Shown in pieces: positions 52,575 through 61,178 of a stretch of DNA of 64,000 nt. The DNA lies in assembly GCF_036099295.1 (NCBI RefSeq), contig NZ_CP107976.1:620001-684000 (forward strand). Direction: 5' to 3'. The position numbers and the translations under genes were made by a program. Source of the stretch: Streptomyces sp. NBC_00358. GTDB lineage: Bacteria > Actinomycetota > Actinomycetes > Streptomycetales > Streptomycetaceae. The first letter of the stretch is position 1. Each line of letters starts with the position of its first letter. The notes beneath the pieces were generated by a model, which did not search any database, was not told where the DNA came from, and saw nothing but the letters and a program-made list of their open reading frames with translations.

Positions 52575-52760
52575 AACCGCTTCGCCCCGAGCGGGCGGAA
52601 CCGCCACCACGCGATCGAGGACGCGGGCGTGGCCTGCTTGACCGGCCGGGTCACCCACTGCAGGGTCGGGATGCTGCACCTCAGCGGCGCCGCCCGACTC
52701 TGCCGACCGGCCCACCCGTCCACGGGCGGCAGACGGCCTCATCCAGGAGCGACTGATCCC

Positions 52761-53405
52761 ATGGTCCTCGACCTGCTCGTCATCGGTACGGCCATCACCC
52801 TGGGGCCCTTGCACAACAGCGCCTTCATCCTGCTGCTCTCCTCACGGCGCGGCGTTCGCCAGGGCCTGGCCTTCCTGTTGTCGTGGCTGGCCAACCTGGT
52901 CGCGGTGATCGCCTGTGTGGTGCTGTTGACCGGGGGTCAGCCGCCGGCCCGGCACAGCGTGCCCTCGACCGCCGCGATCGCCGTGAAACTCGCCATCGGC
53001 CTGGCGCTGGTGCTGTACGGCGCGCACCGGCACCGGCGGCCGCCCCGCCCGCACGGCCCGCCCCGCTGGACCACCCGGATCGACAACGCCTCGCCCGCCA
53101 CGGCCGCCGGCCTGGCCTGGGTGCTGCAGCCCTGGGCCATGGTCGGCGCCGGCGCGGCGACCGCCGTCGACGCGAATCTCTCCACCCTCACCGACTGGCT
53201 CGCACTGACCGGCTACTGTCTGCTGGCCACGCTCAGCCTCGTCGTCATGGAGCTGTACACGCTCCGGGCGCCCGCCGCCGCCGACGCCCGATTGAACGCC
53301 CTGCGCAGTTGGCTGGAGCGACACCAGGAGCAGTTGGTCGTCACGCTCTCCCTGCTCGTCGGCCTGTGGCTGACGGCCCGAAGCATCTACGAACTGGTCG
53401 CCTGA
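52761..53405 (+). CDS. GAP-family (Sap-like) integral membrane protein
   Basis: The 214-residue protein has about six hydrophobic segments and begins with a LysE-like pattern (MVLDLLVIGTAITLGPLHNS). This agrees with the GAP/Sap group, named after mycobacterial proteins that help export glycopeptidolipid and sulfolipid. A proline/arginine loop (HRHRRPPRPHGPPRW, about 95-112) splits the protein in two halves. ATG 52761 is preceded by AGGAG. It may export a lipid or small molecule; no partner gene is adjacent. Confidence 0.75.
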   Translation: MVLDLLVIGTAITLGPLHNSAFILLLSSRRGVRQGLAFLLSWLANLVAVIACVVLLTGGQPPARHSVPSTAAIAVKLAIGLALVLYGAHRHRRPPRPHGPPRWTTRIDNASPATAAGLAWVLQPWAMVGAGAATAVDANLSTLTDWLALTGYCLLATLSLVVMELYTLRAPAAADARLNALRSWLERHQEQLVVTLSLLVGLWLTARSIYELVA

Positions 53406-53542
53406 CACGGGCGATCCCGGCGGCCGAACCGACCGCTGCCCTGCCCGGACCCGCGGAACCGACACCCTCGACATCGCCTCGAACGGCCGACGGTCTGCGT
53501 GGCCGGTCCCGGTCCCCGGAAGAGGTACCAGGATCGGTGCGG

Positions 53543-54382
53543 TCACGGCTTGCGGGCCGCTCCGCCGTAGAAGCCGGCCTGGGCGTCCGTGATGTCGGCC
53601 AGCGGCTGGTCCGGCTCCGGGCGCCAGCGATGCGTCACAGCAAGCCCCGGCTGCAGCAGCTCCGTCCCGTCGAAGAACCGGCCGATCTGGGTCCCGGACC
53701 GCAACTGGATCGGGATGCGGGCACGGACGTACACCTCCTGGGTACGGGCCATACCCACCGGGTCGAAGTCGGTGGTGCCGTGGCTGAGGACGAGGAAACT
53801 GCCGGACGGCAGCGCGTCGACCAGTTCCCGCACTATCTCGTACGCGCCGTGCTCGTCCGGTACGAAATGCATCACGGCACACAGGCTCAGCGCGATCGGC
53901 CGGCCGAAGTCGAGCGTTGTCCGGGCCTCTTCGGACTCCAGGATGGCCTTCGGTTCGCGCACGTCCGCCTGCACGTAGGCAACCCGGCCCTCGGGGGTGC
54001 CGTGCAGCAGTGCCCGCGCGTGGGCCAGCACGATCGGATCGTTGTCGGCGTAGACCACCCGGCACTCCGGGGCCTCGGCCTGCGCGACCTGGTGCAGGTT
54101 CGGCTCGGTCGGCACGCCGGTGCCGATGTCGAGGAACTGCCGCACCCCGTGATCACGGGCCAGCACGCGCACGGCCCGGTGCATGAACAGCCGGTTGGCG
54201 CGGGCGAAGGTCCGGGCGTCCGGGGTGTGGCCGAGCACCTGCTCAGCCGCCTCGGCGTCCACGGGGTAGTGGTCCTTGCCCCCCAAGTAGTAGTCGTACA
54301 TGCGGGCAGGGTGCGGCTTGCTCGTGTCGATGGGCACCGACCCTCGCGCTGGCTCACCTGACAAAGTGATCTCCTCGGCCAT
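53543..54382 (-). CDS. SAM-dependent methyltransferase, PF04672 family
   Basis: This 279-residue protein is typical of an expanded Streptomyces family. The N-terminus carries the family mark IDTSKPHPARMYDYYLGGKD (about 18-38). The SAM motif is FLDIGTGVPTEPN (about 87), followed by VVYADNDPIVLAHARALL and the VQADVREP acidic site. The substrate is unknown; members often sit beside SARP or nitrate-sensor-like genes, but not here. ATG 54382 lacks a good ribosome site. Confidence 0.9.
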   Translation of the reverse strand: MAEEITLSGEPARGSVPIDTSKPHPARMYDYYLGGKDHYPVDAEAAEQVLGHTPDARTFARANRLFMHRAVRVLARDHGVRQFLDIGTGVPTEPNLHQVAQAEAPECRVVYADNDPIVLAHARALLHGTPEGRVAYVQADVREPKAILESEEARTTLDFGRPIALSLCAVMHFVPDEHGAYEIVRELVDALPSGSFLVLSHGTTDFDPVGMARTQEVYVRARIPIQLRSGTQIGRFFDGTELLQPGLAVTHRWRPEPDQPLADITDAQAGFYGGAARKP

Positions 54383-54653
54383 GAATGACGGGCGTCGCCT
54401 TGAACGCCCGGGTATCGCGCACGGCAGCATCGTAGGCACGGTGAATCAGCACGCAGAGCCCTTCGCTCGTATTGGGCGGCGTCGGGCCGGCCCCGGGGAA
54501 GACGCGCACGGACACCGGTGATCCGGGTCCCGAACGACATGCCCGTAGGCACGATCGAGGTGGACCGCCTCGACTCAGTGGACCATGCCCTCGACCTGGC
54601 GGCCGGGTCGCCGGAGTCGCTCGGGTCATGCTGTTCGAGTCGCCGTACTTCTC
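54383..54653. other. 271-bp intergenic stretch with a possible gene fragment
   Basis: A short plus-strand frame at about 54539-54625 reads MPVGTIEVDRLDSVDHALDL and then loses character. It may be a gene remnant or chance; nothing else is visible. It separates two minus-strand genes, so the methyltransferase probably has its own promoter here. Confidence 0.35.
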
Positions 54654-55508
54654 TCACCGCTCGGCCACCGGCGGCATATCGATCATGTCCGGAGGGACGG
54701 CGAGGTCCGCGCTGGCGAACAGGCGCGCAAGGCCCTCGGGTTCGTCCCGGATGCTCAGCGAGGCGACCACGTCGATCAGATTGACGTACGCGGCCGACGT
54801 GAAGCCGTACTGAGGCATCGCCATACGACCCCAGGTGTCCGTGGGAAGCATCTCCAGCTTGCAGAGCGCGGCAAGGTCACGGACCACGCCGGCACTGATC
54901 TCGGGGGACAGGTGGGCTCGGTCGGCGCCCGGCGGTCCCCCCGCCGGCCGATCCGGTGATCCGCTCCGGTGGACCTGCCAGGCCTCACCGGCGGTGACGA
55001 AGTCGGCCGGCGCCTCCGGGGAGACCGTCCCGTCCTGGGGCCCGAGGCCCGCCGGCTCGGCGTCCATGCGTATCCAGCCCGCACCGGCGGTGCTCCACCA
55101 CTCGGTGATCCATTGAATGCGAGGCGCCACCTGCCCCGCGGCCGTACGGAATCCGCACCGTACGCGGGCGGCGTATCCCTGCGCCCGCAGCATGGAACAG
55201 GCCAGGGTGGCGGAGTGGCGGCTCGTGCCGACCACGCGGGCTTCCGGCGGGCGCGGGTGATCGAGACGCTCCGGGCGGAGCCGGGCCAGGACAGCGAGCA
55301 GGTCGCGGACCGGCCGGGCGTCCTGCTCCTTGAGCCTGTCCTCGGGGACGCCTGCGGCCATCGCGTCCTCGGGTGAGACGACCAGAGTGCGCGCGGACTC
55401 GCAGATCGACACGGGATCGCCGAGCAGGCCGTCCAGCAGCCAGCGCTGATCCGGGTCGATGACGGTCAACGGGCCGTGCTGCACGTAATCGATTACCACG
55501 TCGGCCAC
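54654..55508 (-). CDS. Transglutaminase-like superfamily protein
   Basis: The 284-residue protein has the core of a transglutaminase-like cysteine domain: SRHSATLACSMLRAQGYAAR with the expected Cys (about residue 103) and a later WIRMDAE segment carrying the Asp. The position usually held by the catalytic His, just before the W-x-x-E strand, reads IQWITEWW, with Gln instead. The protein may therefore be a non-catalytic or altered member. The C-terminal region (about 195-284) ends in GLARLFASADLAVPPDM and is not assigned. There is no signal peptide. Confidence 0.75.
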   Translation of the reverse strand: MADVVIDYVQHGPLTVIDPDQRWLLDGLLGDPVSICESARTLVVSPEDAMAAGVPEDRLKEQDARPVRDLLAVLARLRPERLDHPRPPEARVVGTSRHSATLACSMLRAQGYAARVRCGFRTAAGQVAPRIQWITEWWSTAGAGWIRMDAEPAGLGPQDGTVSPEAPADFVTAGEAWQVHRSGSPDRPAGGPPGADRAHLSPEISAGVVRDLAALCKLEMLPTDTWGRMAMPQYGFTSAAYVNLIDVVASLSIRDEPEGLARLFASADLAVPPDMIDMPPVAER

Positions 55509-56017
55509 AGGTGCCCCCTTCTGCCGATTTCTTCATGTCTTTGCCCTGGATCACATGCGGTTCGAAGGTCACGTATCGAGCTGATCGGCCAGGGGCCCCG
55601 ACGCGGACGACGACAGCCCCCGCACGCACGGGTGCTCGGGCCCACGTCGGTCCGTCGGCCACCCACCGAACACGCAGTCAGGTTAGCCCCTGTGCGCACG
55701 ATGTCGGCCGCGGTTCTGTGCGGGACAAGAGTCGCGGATGTTCCTGCCGAGCTCAAGACCCACGCGAACCGCGTCAGACTCCCGTAAGGATCACCGCACG
55801 GTCACGCGGCGCGCCGCGGACGGCTCCGGACAAGGGGGATGCCCCTGCTGCCGGCCGGGGCGTCGACCGTCGGCGGAAGTGGCAGGTGGACGTCAAGACC
55901 GTTGCCGTTCCGGCTTGTTGACCCCTTACGAGAGTCTGACGCGGCGCCGGTCGGCCTTCACCGCCACGACCTCGGCGGTCACTCTGTTCACAAAACCCCC
56001 GGACGTGAGGAGCCACA
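55509..56017. other. 509-bp divergent intergenic region, no gene seen
   Basis: It lies between the transglutaminase-like gene (minus) and the beta-propeller gene (plus). Open frames are Arg/Pro-rich with poor codon bias. No convincing promoter or repeat was found. GAGGAG lies 6 bases before the downstream GTG. Confidence 0.5.
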
Positions 56018-57223
56018 GTGAGCAGGCACAACAGGCGCAGGTCGACGCTGCGGAAAAGGACGACCGTCTTCGGCGGCGGCACGGTCGCGGTCGCGGCGGT
56101 GGTGGCCACGTTCAATGTCGCCTCGGCCCACCAGGTCTCGCCCGCCCCGCACGCCGCGCCGAAGGCGGACCATGTCGTGTTCGTCCAGGGCAACGAACTG
56201 GCCGGGAACACGATCCATGTCTTCCGTCGCGACGACGAGGGCAGGCTCACCGCGGCGGGCGAGTACAGCTCGGGCGGCAAGGGCGGCGACCAGGTCGACG
56301 CGCCCACCGACTCGCTCGCGTCTCAGGGATCGCTGGTCTACGACGAACGATCCGGACGGCTGCTGGCGGTCAACGCGGGCAGCGGCACCCTGACGTCCTT
56401 CGCCGTGCACGGCCAGAAGCTCACGGACCGTCAGACGGTCTCCACCGGAGGGGACTTCCCGGTCGGGGTCACGGTCTCGGGAGACCTGGCCTACGTCATG
56501 AACGCGGGCGGCGCGGGAAGCGTCCAGGGCTTCAAGATCACTCCGGCGGGCCTGAAGCCACTGAGTGGTTCGTCGCGCACCCTCGGGCTGAAGAACGACC
56601 GGGTGCCGCTGTTCAGCAGTTCCCCGGGGCAGGCCGCGTTCACCCCGGACGGCCGCGACCTGGTCGTCACGACCAAGTCCGCCAACACCCTGGAGGTCTT
56701 CCCGATGGGCCGGGACGGCCGTCCGGCGCACCGGGCGGTGGTGAACAAGTCGGCGGGCGCGGTCCCCTTCGCCGTCGCGTTCGACACCAGGGGCCGCATG
56801 CTGGTCGCCGAAGCCGCCAAGTCCGGTGTCAGCACCTACAAGGTGCGGCACAACGGAGAGCTGAAGCTCCTCCAGGAGTCACTGACCAACGGCCAGGACA
56901 CGCTGTGCTGGCTGGAACGCGCCGGCGACTTCTTCTTCGGCGGGAACACCGGCAACTCGACCGTGACCGGGTACCGCACGGACGCCCACGGCAGACTCGC
57001 GCTGACCAATGCGGCGGGCATCGCGGCCGCGCCCTCGAAGAAGTCCCAGGGGGTCATCGACATAGCCGTCGCCGCCGACCGCTTCGTCTACGTCCAGAAC
57101 GCCACCTCGGGCACCGTCGACGGGTTCCGGGTCGGACGCGACGGCGCCCTCACCAAGGTCACGACGGTCACGGGACTGCCCGCCTTCGGCGAGTCCGGGA
57201 TGGAGGGCATCACCGCGGTGTAG
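56018..57223 (+). CDS. Secreted beta-propeller (lactonase/YncE-like) protein
   Basis: The 401-residue product starts at GTG 56018 (GAGGAG upstream) with a signal peptide: basic MSRHNRRRSTLRKR, then a hydrophobic core ending near ASAHQ (about 37). The mature part consists of repeating four-stranded blades (VVFVQGNELAGNTIHVFRRD, LLAVNAGSGTLTSFAVHG, LVVTTKSANTLEVFPMGRDG, FVYVQNATSGTVDGFRVGRD), about seven in all. It resembles the lactonase/6-phosphogluconolactonase and YncE propellers. An extracellular binding or lactone-hydrolysing role is possible; catalytic residues cannot be confirmed. Confidence 0.82.
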   Translation: MSRHNRRRSTLRKRTTVFGGGTVAVAAVVATFNVASAHQVSPAPHAAPKADHVVFVQGNELAGNTIHVFRRDDEGRLTAAGEYSSGGKGGDQVDAPTDSLASQGSLVYDERSGRLLAVNAGSGTLTSFAVHGQKLTDRQTVSTGGDFPVGVTVSGDLAYVMNAGGAGSVQGFKITPAGLKPLSGSSRTLGLKNDRVPLFSSSPGQAAFTPDGRDLVVTTKSANTLEVFPMGRDGRPAHRAVVNKSAGAVPFAVAFDTRGRMLVAEAAKSGVSTYKVRHNGELKLLQESLTNGQDTLCWLERAGDFFFGGNTGNSTVTGYRTDAHGRLALTNAAGIAAAPSKKSQGVIDIAVAADRFVYVQNATSGTVDGFRVGRDGALTKVTTVTGLPAFGESGMEGITAV

Positions 57224-57323
57224 GAAGGGGGCCGACGACGGCCAACGCGGCGGCGCGCTCCCGCCGTTCGCACTGCGGCCGTTCGCGCCCCGGCCACTCC
57301 CGCCGCGGTCGTTCGGACCCGGT

Positions 57324-57362
57324 CGTTCGCGCCCCGGCCGTTTCATGGCCGGGGCACGAACG
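57324..57362. terminator. Bidirectional terminator, propeller / hydrolase genes
   Basis: Sixteen-base arms (57324-57339 and 57347-57362) pair with one mismatch around a 7-base loop. A related CGTTCGCGCCCCGGCC copy lies upstream near 57284. Confidence 0.75.
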
Positions 57363-57472
57363 GCACACCGTCGAGCGGGCATCGGCCGGGGGAAGCCGCT
57401 GCCCCGGCGCGGTCGTCCGGTGCTGTCGGGGAGTTCAGCCGCCAGCGACACGGACCCTGTTCGCCGTGCCCG

Positions 57473-58411
57473 TCAGGGCTTGGCGGAGTACACGACCCCG
57501 GCCAGGTTCTGCGCGGCGGAGCCCCAGACCTGGTCGTAGCGCGAGGTGTCGCCGCCCAGGGTGTAGAGCAGGTAGGCGGTGGTGACGCCCTGGGTGAGCT
57601 TCTGCTGTGCGGCGCGGGTGATCGATCCGCTGTCGCAGCCGATCCCCGAGCTGTCGACGAACCCGCAGTGGAAACCGCCGGTGATGACGCGGAGTTGGGT
57701 GGGGGCGGGCTTCGCGTCGTACATCTTCTGCTGGTTGCCGGCGACACCGGCGATGCCGTCCTGGCTCGCGCCCACGTACTGGGCGGGGATGCCGAGGGTG
57801 CCGGAGGCCGTGACCGCCGACGGGTCGGTCTCCGCGGCCGCCATGGTGGAGACGCTCCTGACCGCCGTGTTGCGGCTCGCGGCCAGCAGCGCGGCGCCGC
57901 CGCCCATGGAATGTCCGGACACCCCGAGGTGAGCGGTGTCGACCGCGCCGGCGAAGCGCGAGCCGGTCGTGGTGTTCTGGGCGGTGAGCCAGGTCAGGGA
58001 CGCGTTGAGATCGTCCGCGAAGCCCGAGTGGCTCGGGAAGAGGCCGCCCTGCGACTTCGGGGCCACGGTGACGAACCCCCAGGACGCGTAGTGCCGGAGC
58101 AGGGTCTCGTACTTGGAGATGTCCTGGAAGAAGCCGTGCCCGAAGGCGAGGCCGGGGTGGGTTCCGGCGGCCACGGGGGCGTTGGCGCCGGCGGTGGTTC
58201 CCGGGTACCAGACCCGGGCGCTGAACGAACGGCCGGACGCCGACACGGTCAGGTCGGTGTACGCGACGGCGTACGCACCGGGTGCCGAGGGGTCCACCGC
58301 GGCGGCCGCCAAGGGTACGGCGGCCGAGGCTGTGGCGGCGGGAGCGACGGTGAAGGCGGCCGCTGCGATCAGCAGCAGCGCCGGCACGGCCCGTAACAGT
58401 CCACGGAACAC
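57473..58411 (-). CDS. Secreted alpha/beta hydrolase, cutinase/PETase-like
   Basis: The 312-residue protein starts at GTG 58411 (AAGGTG upstream) with a signal peptide to about residue 30. The nucleophile elbow is GVSGHSMGGGAALLAAS (Ser near 167). The acid is probably the Asp in VGASQDGIAG, and the His lies in TGGFHCGF. The GHSMGGG elbow and FGHGFFQD oxyanion region put it near the polyester hydrolase / chlorophyllase / dienelactone hydrolase group. It should act on esters outside the cell. The operator-like palindrome at 58438 lies 26 bases before the start, linking it to the catabolic genes on the right. Confidence 0.85.
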   Translation of the reverse strand: MFRGLLRAVPALLLIAAAAFTVAPAATASAAVPLAAAAVDPSAPGAYAVAYTDLTVSASGRSFSARVWYPGTTAGANAPVAAGTHPGLAFGHGFFQDISKYETLLRHYASWGFVTVAPKSQGGLFPSHSGFADDLNASLTWLTAQNTTTGSRFAGAVDTAHLGVSGHSMGGGAALLAASRNTAVRSVSTMAAAETDPSAVTASGTLGIPAQYVGASQDGIAGVAGNQQKMYDAKPAPTQLRVITGGFHCGFVDSSGIGCDSGSITRAAQQKLTQGVTTAYLLYTLGGDTSRYDQVWGSAAQNLAGVVYSAKP

Positions 58412-58437
58412 GAGTTCACCTTCTCGATATGGGGGAG

Positions 58438-58450
58438 GAAACATTGTTTC
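58438..58450. promoter_or_regulatory. Palindromic operator GAAACATTGTTTC
   Basis: A 13-base site with perfect 6-base arms (GAAACA / TGTTTC). It lies in the gap between the divergent hydrolase and CoA-ligase genes, close to the hydrolase start. The same arms recur at 62744. A looser relative, GGAACAGCGTTGA, is at 58518-58530. Confidence 0.75.
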
Positions 58451-58599
58451 TCAACAGAGCAGAAACCTGCGTACATGACAAGCCCTTCCGGGTATGGCGC
58501 CTCCGTTTCGCTTGATGGAACAGCGTTGACATCAACGAAACGCGAGGAGTATCAAGGGGTCGGGACTCCCGCTCGCCCGACGCCTTCGGAGGACAGGTA

Positions 58600-60207
58600 G
58601 TGGAAGATCTCCCGGCACGACTCCGGTCCGTCCCGGACGGCAGGCACACCGCGCCCTGCATGGTCGCGGGGCTGCGCTCCTGGGCCGCCGCCGCGCCCGC
58701 GCGGACGGCCGTCGTGGACGGCGCCAGGCGACTGAGCTTCGCCGCCGTGCACAGCCGCTCGAACCGGCTCGCGGGTGCGCTCCTCGCCGCGGGCCTGCGC
58801 CCGGGCGACCGGGTCGCCGTACTGCTCGGCAACCGGCTGGAGTACCCCGAGATCGCGGCGGGGCTCGGCAAGGCGGGACTGGCCATGGTGCCGGTCGGTG
58901 TGCGCCAGACCGTGCCCGAGATCGCGTTCATCGCCGGTCACAGCGCCGCCCGCGCCCTCATCGTGCAGCACGACCGTGCCGAGGAGGTGTCCGCGGCCGT
59001 GCCCGTGGACACCGTCGTGCGCGTCGGCGGACCGGGACCGGGCCGCGCCTACGAGGACGTCCTCTCGCGGGGCCGTGACGCGGATCCGCTGGTCCCGGTG
59101 AGCGGGGACGACACGTTCTGCGTGCAGTACACCTCGGGGACGACGGGGCGGCCCAAGGGCGCGCTCCTCACCCACGCCGCCCGCACGCTGACGGCTCGAC
59201 TGTCGGCGCACGAATGGGGCCTGGGCGAGGAGCGGGTCAGCGTCGCGGTGGCGCCCATGAGCCACGGCGCCGGATTCATGTTCGGCTACGCTCCCCTGCT
59301 CACCGGCGGCACGGTCGTGATGCTGCCCCGATGGGACCCCGAACGGCTGCTGGACCTCGCCGCGCGGGAGCGTGCCCAGTCCGTCTTCCTGGTGCCGACC
59401 CACGCCCAGGCCATCCGGGACCTGGGCGGCAACGGGCCGCGCGGCCGGGACCTTTCGGCCCTGGACACCCTGTACTTCAACGCGGCCGCGCTGCCCGTCC
59501 CGCTCAAGGAATGGGTACTGGACACCTTCCCGGGCTGCGGGGTGCACGAGTTGTACGGGTCGACCGAGGGCGGCGTGGTGACCAACCTGCGCCCCGCGGA
59601 CGCGCGCCGCAAGGCCGGTTCGGTGGGCCGGGCATGGTTCCGCACCCGGCTCAGGATCGTCGGCGACGACGGCGCCGAGGTCGCCACGGGTGAACCCGGC
59701 GAACTCTTCAGCCGCTCACCGTTCCTGATGAAGGGCTACCTGGACGACCCCGAGGCGAGTGCCGCCTGCCGCACCGCCGACGGCTTTCTCAGCGTCGGCG
59801 ACGTCGCCACGATGGACGAGGAGGGCTATGTCCGCATCGTCGACCGCAAGAAGGACGTGATCATCTCGGGCGGACTCAACGTGTATCCGCGGGAGGTGGA
59901 GGAGGCCTCCCTCGCCCATCCGGACGTGGCGGAGTGCGCGGTGGTCGGGGTGCCCGACCCCCTGTGGGGCGAGGTGGTCACCGCGTACGTCGTGCCGCGG
60001 CCCGGTGCCGCGCCCGTCGGCTCCGAGGAACTCGCCCGTTTCCTGAGGCCGTTGCTGGCGGGCTACAAACTGCCGCGCCGGGTGCGCACGTTGACGGCCC
60101 TGCCGCGCAACTCCGCGGGCAAGGTGCTCAAACGCGAACTGCGCCGAGCCGCCGGCGCGCGAACACCTCCGCCGGAACACCCGTCACACCTTCCTCCTCC
60201 CCCGTGA
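58600..60207 (+). CDS. Acyl-CoA synthetase (ANL family)
   Basis: The 535-residue enzyme starts at GTG 58600 (GGAGG 8 bases upstream). The P-loop is YTSGTTGRPKGALLTH (about 177-192), then VAPMSHGAGFMFGY, ELYGSTEGGV (about 325), SVGDVATMDEEGYVRIVDRKKD and a C-terminal PRNSAGKVLKREL carrying the catalytic Lys. It lacks the FAAL-type insert and should make an acyl- or aryl-CoA from a carboxylic acid and ATP. The downstream cupin gene is 78 bp away, so co-transcription is likely. Its substrate may be the acid released by the other enzymes of the cluster (inference). Confidence 0.92.
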   Translation: MEDLPARLRSVPDGRHTAPCMVAGLRSWAAAAPARTAVVDGARRLSFAAVHSRSNRLAGALLAAGLRPGDRVAVLLGNRLEYPEIAAGLGKAGLAMVPVGVRQTVPEIAFIAGHSAARALIVQHDRAEEVSAAVPVDTVVRVGGPGPGRAYEDVLSRGRDADPLVPVSGDDTFCVQYTSGTTGRPKGALLTHAARTLTARLSAHEWGLGEERVSVAVAPMSHGAGFMFGYAPLLTGGTVVMLPRWDPERLLDLAARERAQSVFLVPTHAQAIRDLGGNGPRGRDLSALDTLYFNAAALPVPLKEWVLDTFPGCGVHELYGSTEGGVVTNLRPADARRKAGSVGRAWFRTRLRIVGDDGAEVATGEPGELFSRSPFLMKGYLDDPEASAACRTADGFLSVGDVATMDEEGYVRIVDRKKDVIISGGLNVYPREVEEASLAHPDVAECAVVGVPDPLWGEVVTAYVVPRPGAAPVGSEELARFLRPLLAGYKLPRRVRTLTALPRNSAGKVLKRELRRAAGARTPPPEHPSHLPPPP

Positions 60208-60284
60208 CACCCCCTTCCCGCCGGCCATCACATCTCCCCCGCCCGGGACAGCCCCCGCGGCGACAAGCGAAAGGCGGTGGCGCG

Positions 60285-61127
60285 GTGCGCCCGCACGTCG
60301 AACTGATCCACGAGGACGACTACGTCTGGCACCCGGCCGAACTCCCTTACGCCGTCGGCGAGATACGCGAACGGCGGCTCAGCGGTGACGAGGAGGACGG
60401 TTCCGCCGCCCTGTCCCTCGCGTTCGGCTCACCGACGCGCAGGGCCGCGGGAGTGCCGTCCGCGGACACCGAGTTCTTCGTCCTCGAGGGACGGCTGCGC
60501 CACGGCACCACGGACCTCGGGCCCGGGGGCTATCTGCACGTGCCCAAGGGCGTACCCATGGAGGAGCTGTCGGCCGAGGCGGGCAGCAGGGTGCTGCACT
60601 GGCGGGAGTACGGCCCCTCGGACTTCGAGCCCGGCGGCACCCGGTGGCCGGACGCGTCCGGTGACGTGACCGAGTGGGACTCGGGGGCGATGGAGTGGAT
60701 CACGGCGCCGACCAACGGCCCGCTGACCCCGCTGTACATCAAGCTGCTGCACCGCGACGAGAAGACCGGCTTCTACACCCGTCTCGTCCTCGCCCCGAAG
60801 GGCTGGACGGACCACCGGCTCGCCCACCACCCGTGCTACGAGGAGTTCTACACACTGTCCGGGCGGATGACCTACAACTTCGGGGACATCGATCCGGGGA
60901 CCTACTGCTTCCGGCCGCCGTTCGTGAAGCACGGTCATTTCGTGGCCGAGGAGGACACGACCTGGATCATCCGCTCGGACGGCGAGCTCATCAACTGGTA
61001 CACGACGGACGAGTGGATCAAGTGGGGCGGCGAGGCGGAGAACTACGAGCCGCACCACGCGCCGGTTCCGTCCACGCTGCCGATACGGTCCCGCTCGCGG
61101 GGCGACTGGGACAGCGACGGCATGTGA
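60285..61127 (+). CDS. DUF4437 double-cupin protein
   Basis: The 280-residue protein starts at a GTG and contains two cupin folds. The first has TEFFVLEGRLRHG and GYLHVPKGVPMEEL (about 60-95); the second has HHPCYEEFYTLSGRMTYNFG and FRPPFVKHGHFV (about 180-220) with His and Glu placed for metal binding. Double cupins of this kind act as dioxygenases, isomerases or, in ureide metabolism, aminohydrolases; the reaction is not determined. It follows the CoA ligase and is convergent with the cyclic amidohydrolase. Confidence 0.85.
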   Translation: MRPHVELIHEDDYVWHPAELPYAVGEIRERRLSGDEEDGSAALSLAFGSPTRRAAGVPSADTEFFVLEGRLRHGTTDLGPGGYLHVPKGVPMEELSAEAGSRVLHWREYGPSDFEPGGTRWPDASGDVTEWDSGAMEWITAPTNGPLTPLYIKLLHRDEKTGFYTRLVLAPKGWTDHRLAHHPCYEEFYTLSGRMTYNFGDIDPGTYCFRPPFVKHGHFVAEEDTTWIIRSDGELINWYTTDEWIKWGGEAENYEPHHAPVPSTLPIRSRSRGDWDSDGM

Positions 61128-61135
61128 GTGCGTGC

Positions 61136-61173
61136 CGGGGGCGGCGCCCGGCCGGTGCCGGGCGCCGCCCCCG
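61136..61173. terminator. Perfect 17-bp bidirectional terminator
   Basis: Arms 61136-61152 and 61157-61173 are fully complementary around a 4-base loop (CGGT). It lies between the convergent cupin and amidohydrolase genes. Confidence 0.85.
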
Positions 61174-61178
61174 TCCGT

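Noticed and set aside
56018..57223. A second long plus-strand frame at 55738-57585 overlapping the propeller gene
   Set aside because: Arg-rich shadow in another frame; the propeller frame has a signal peptide and regular blades.
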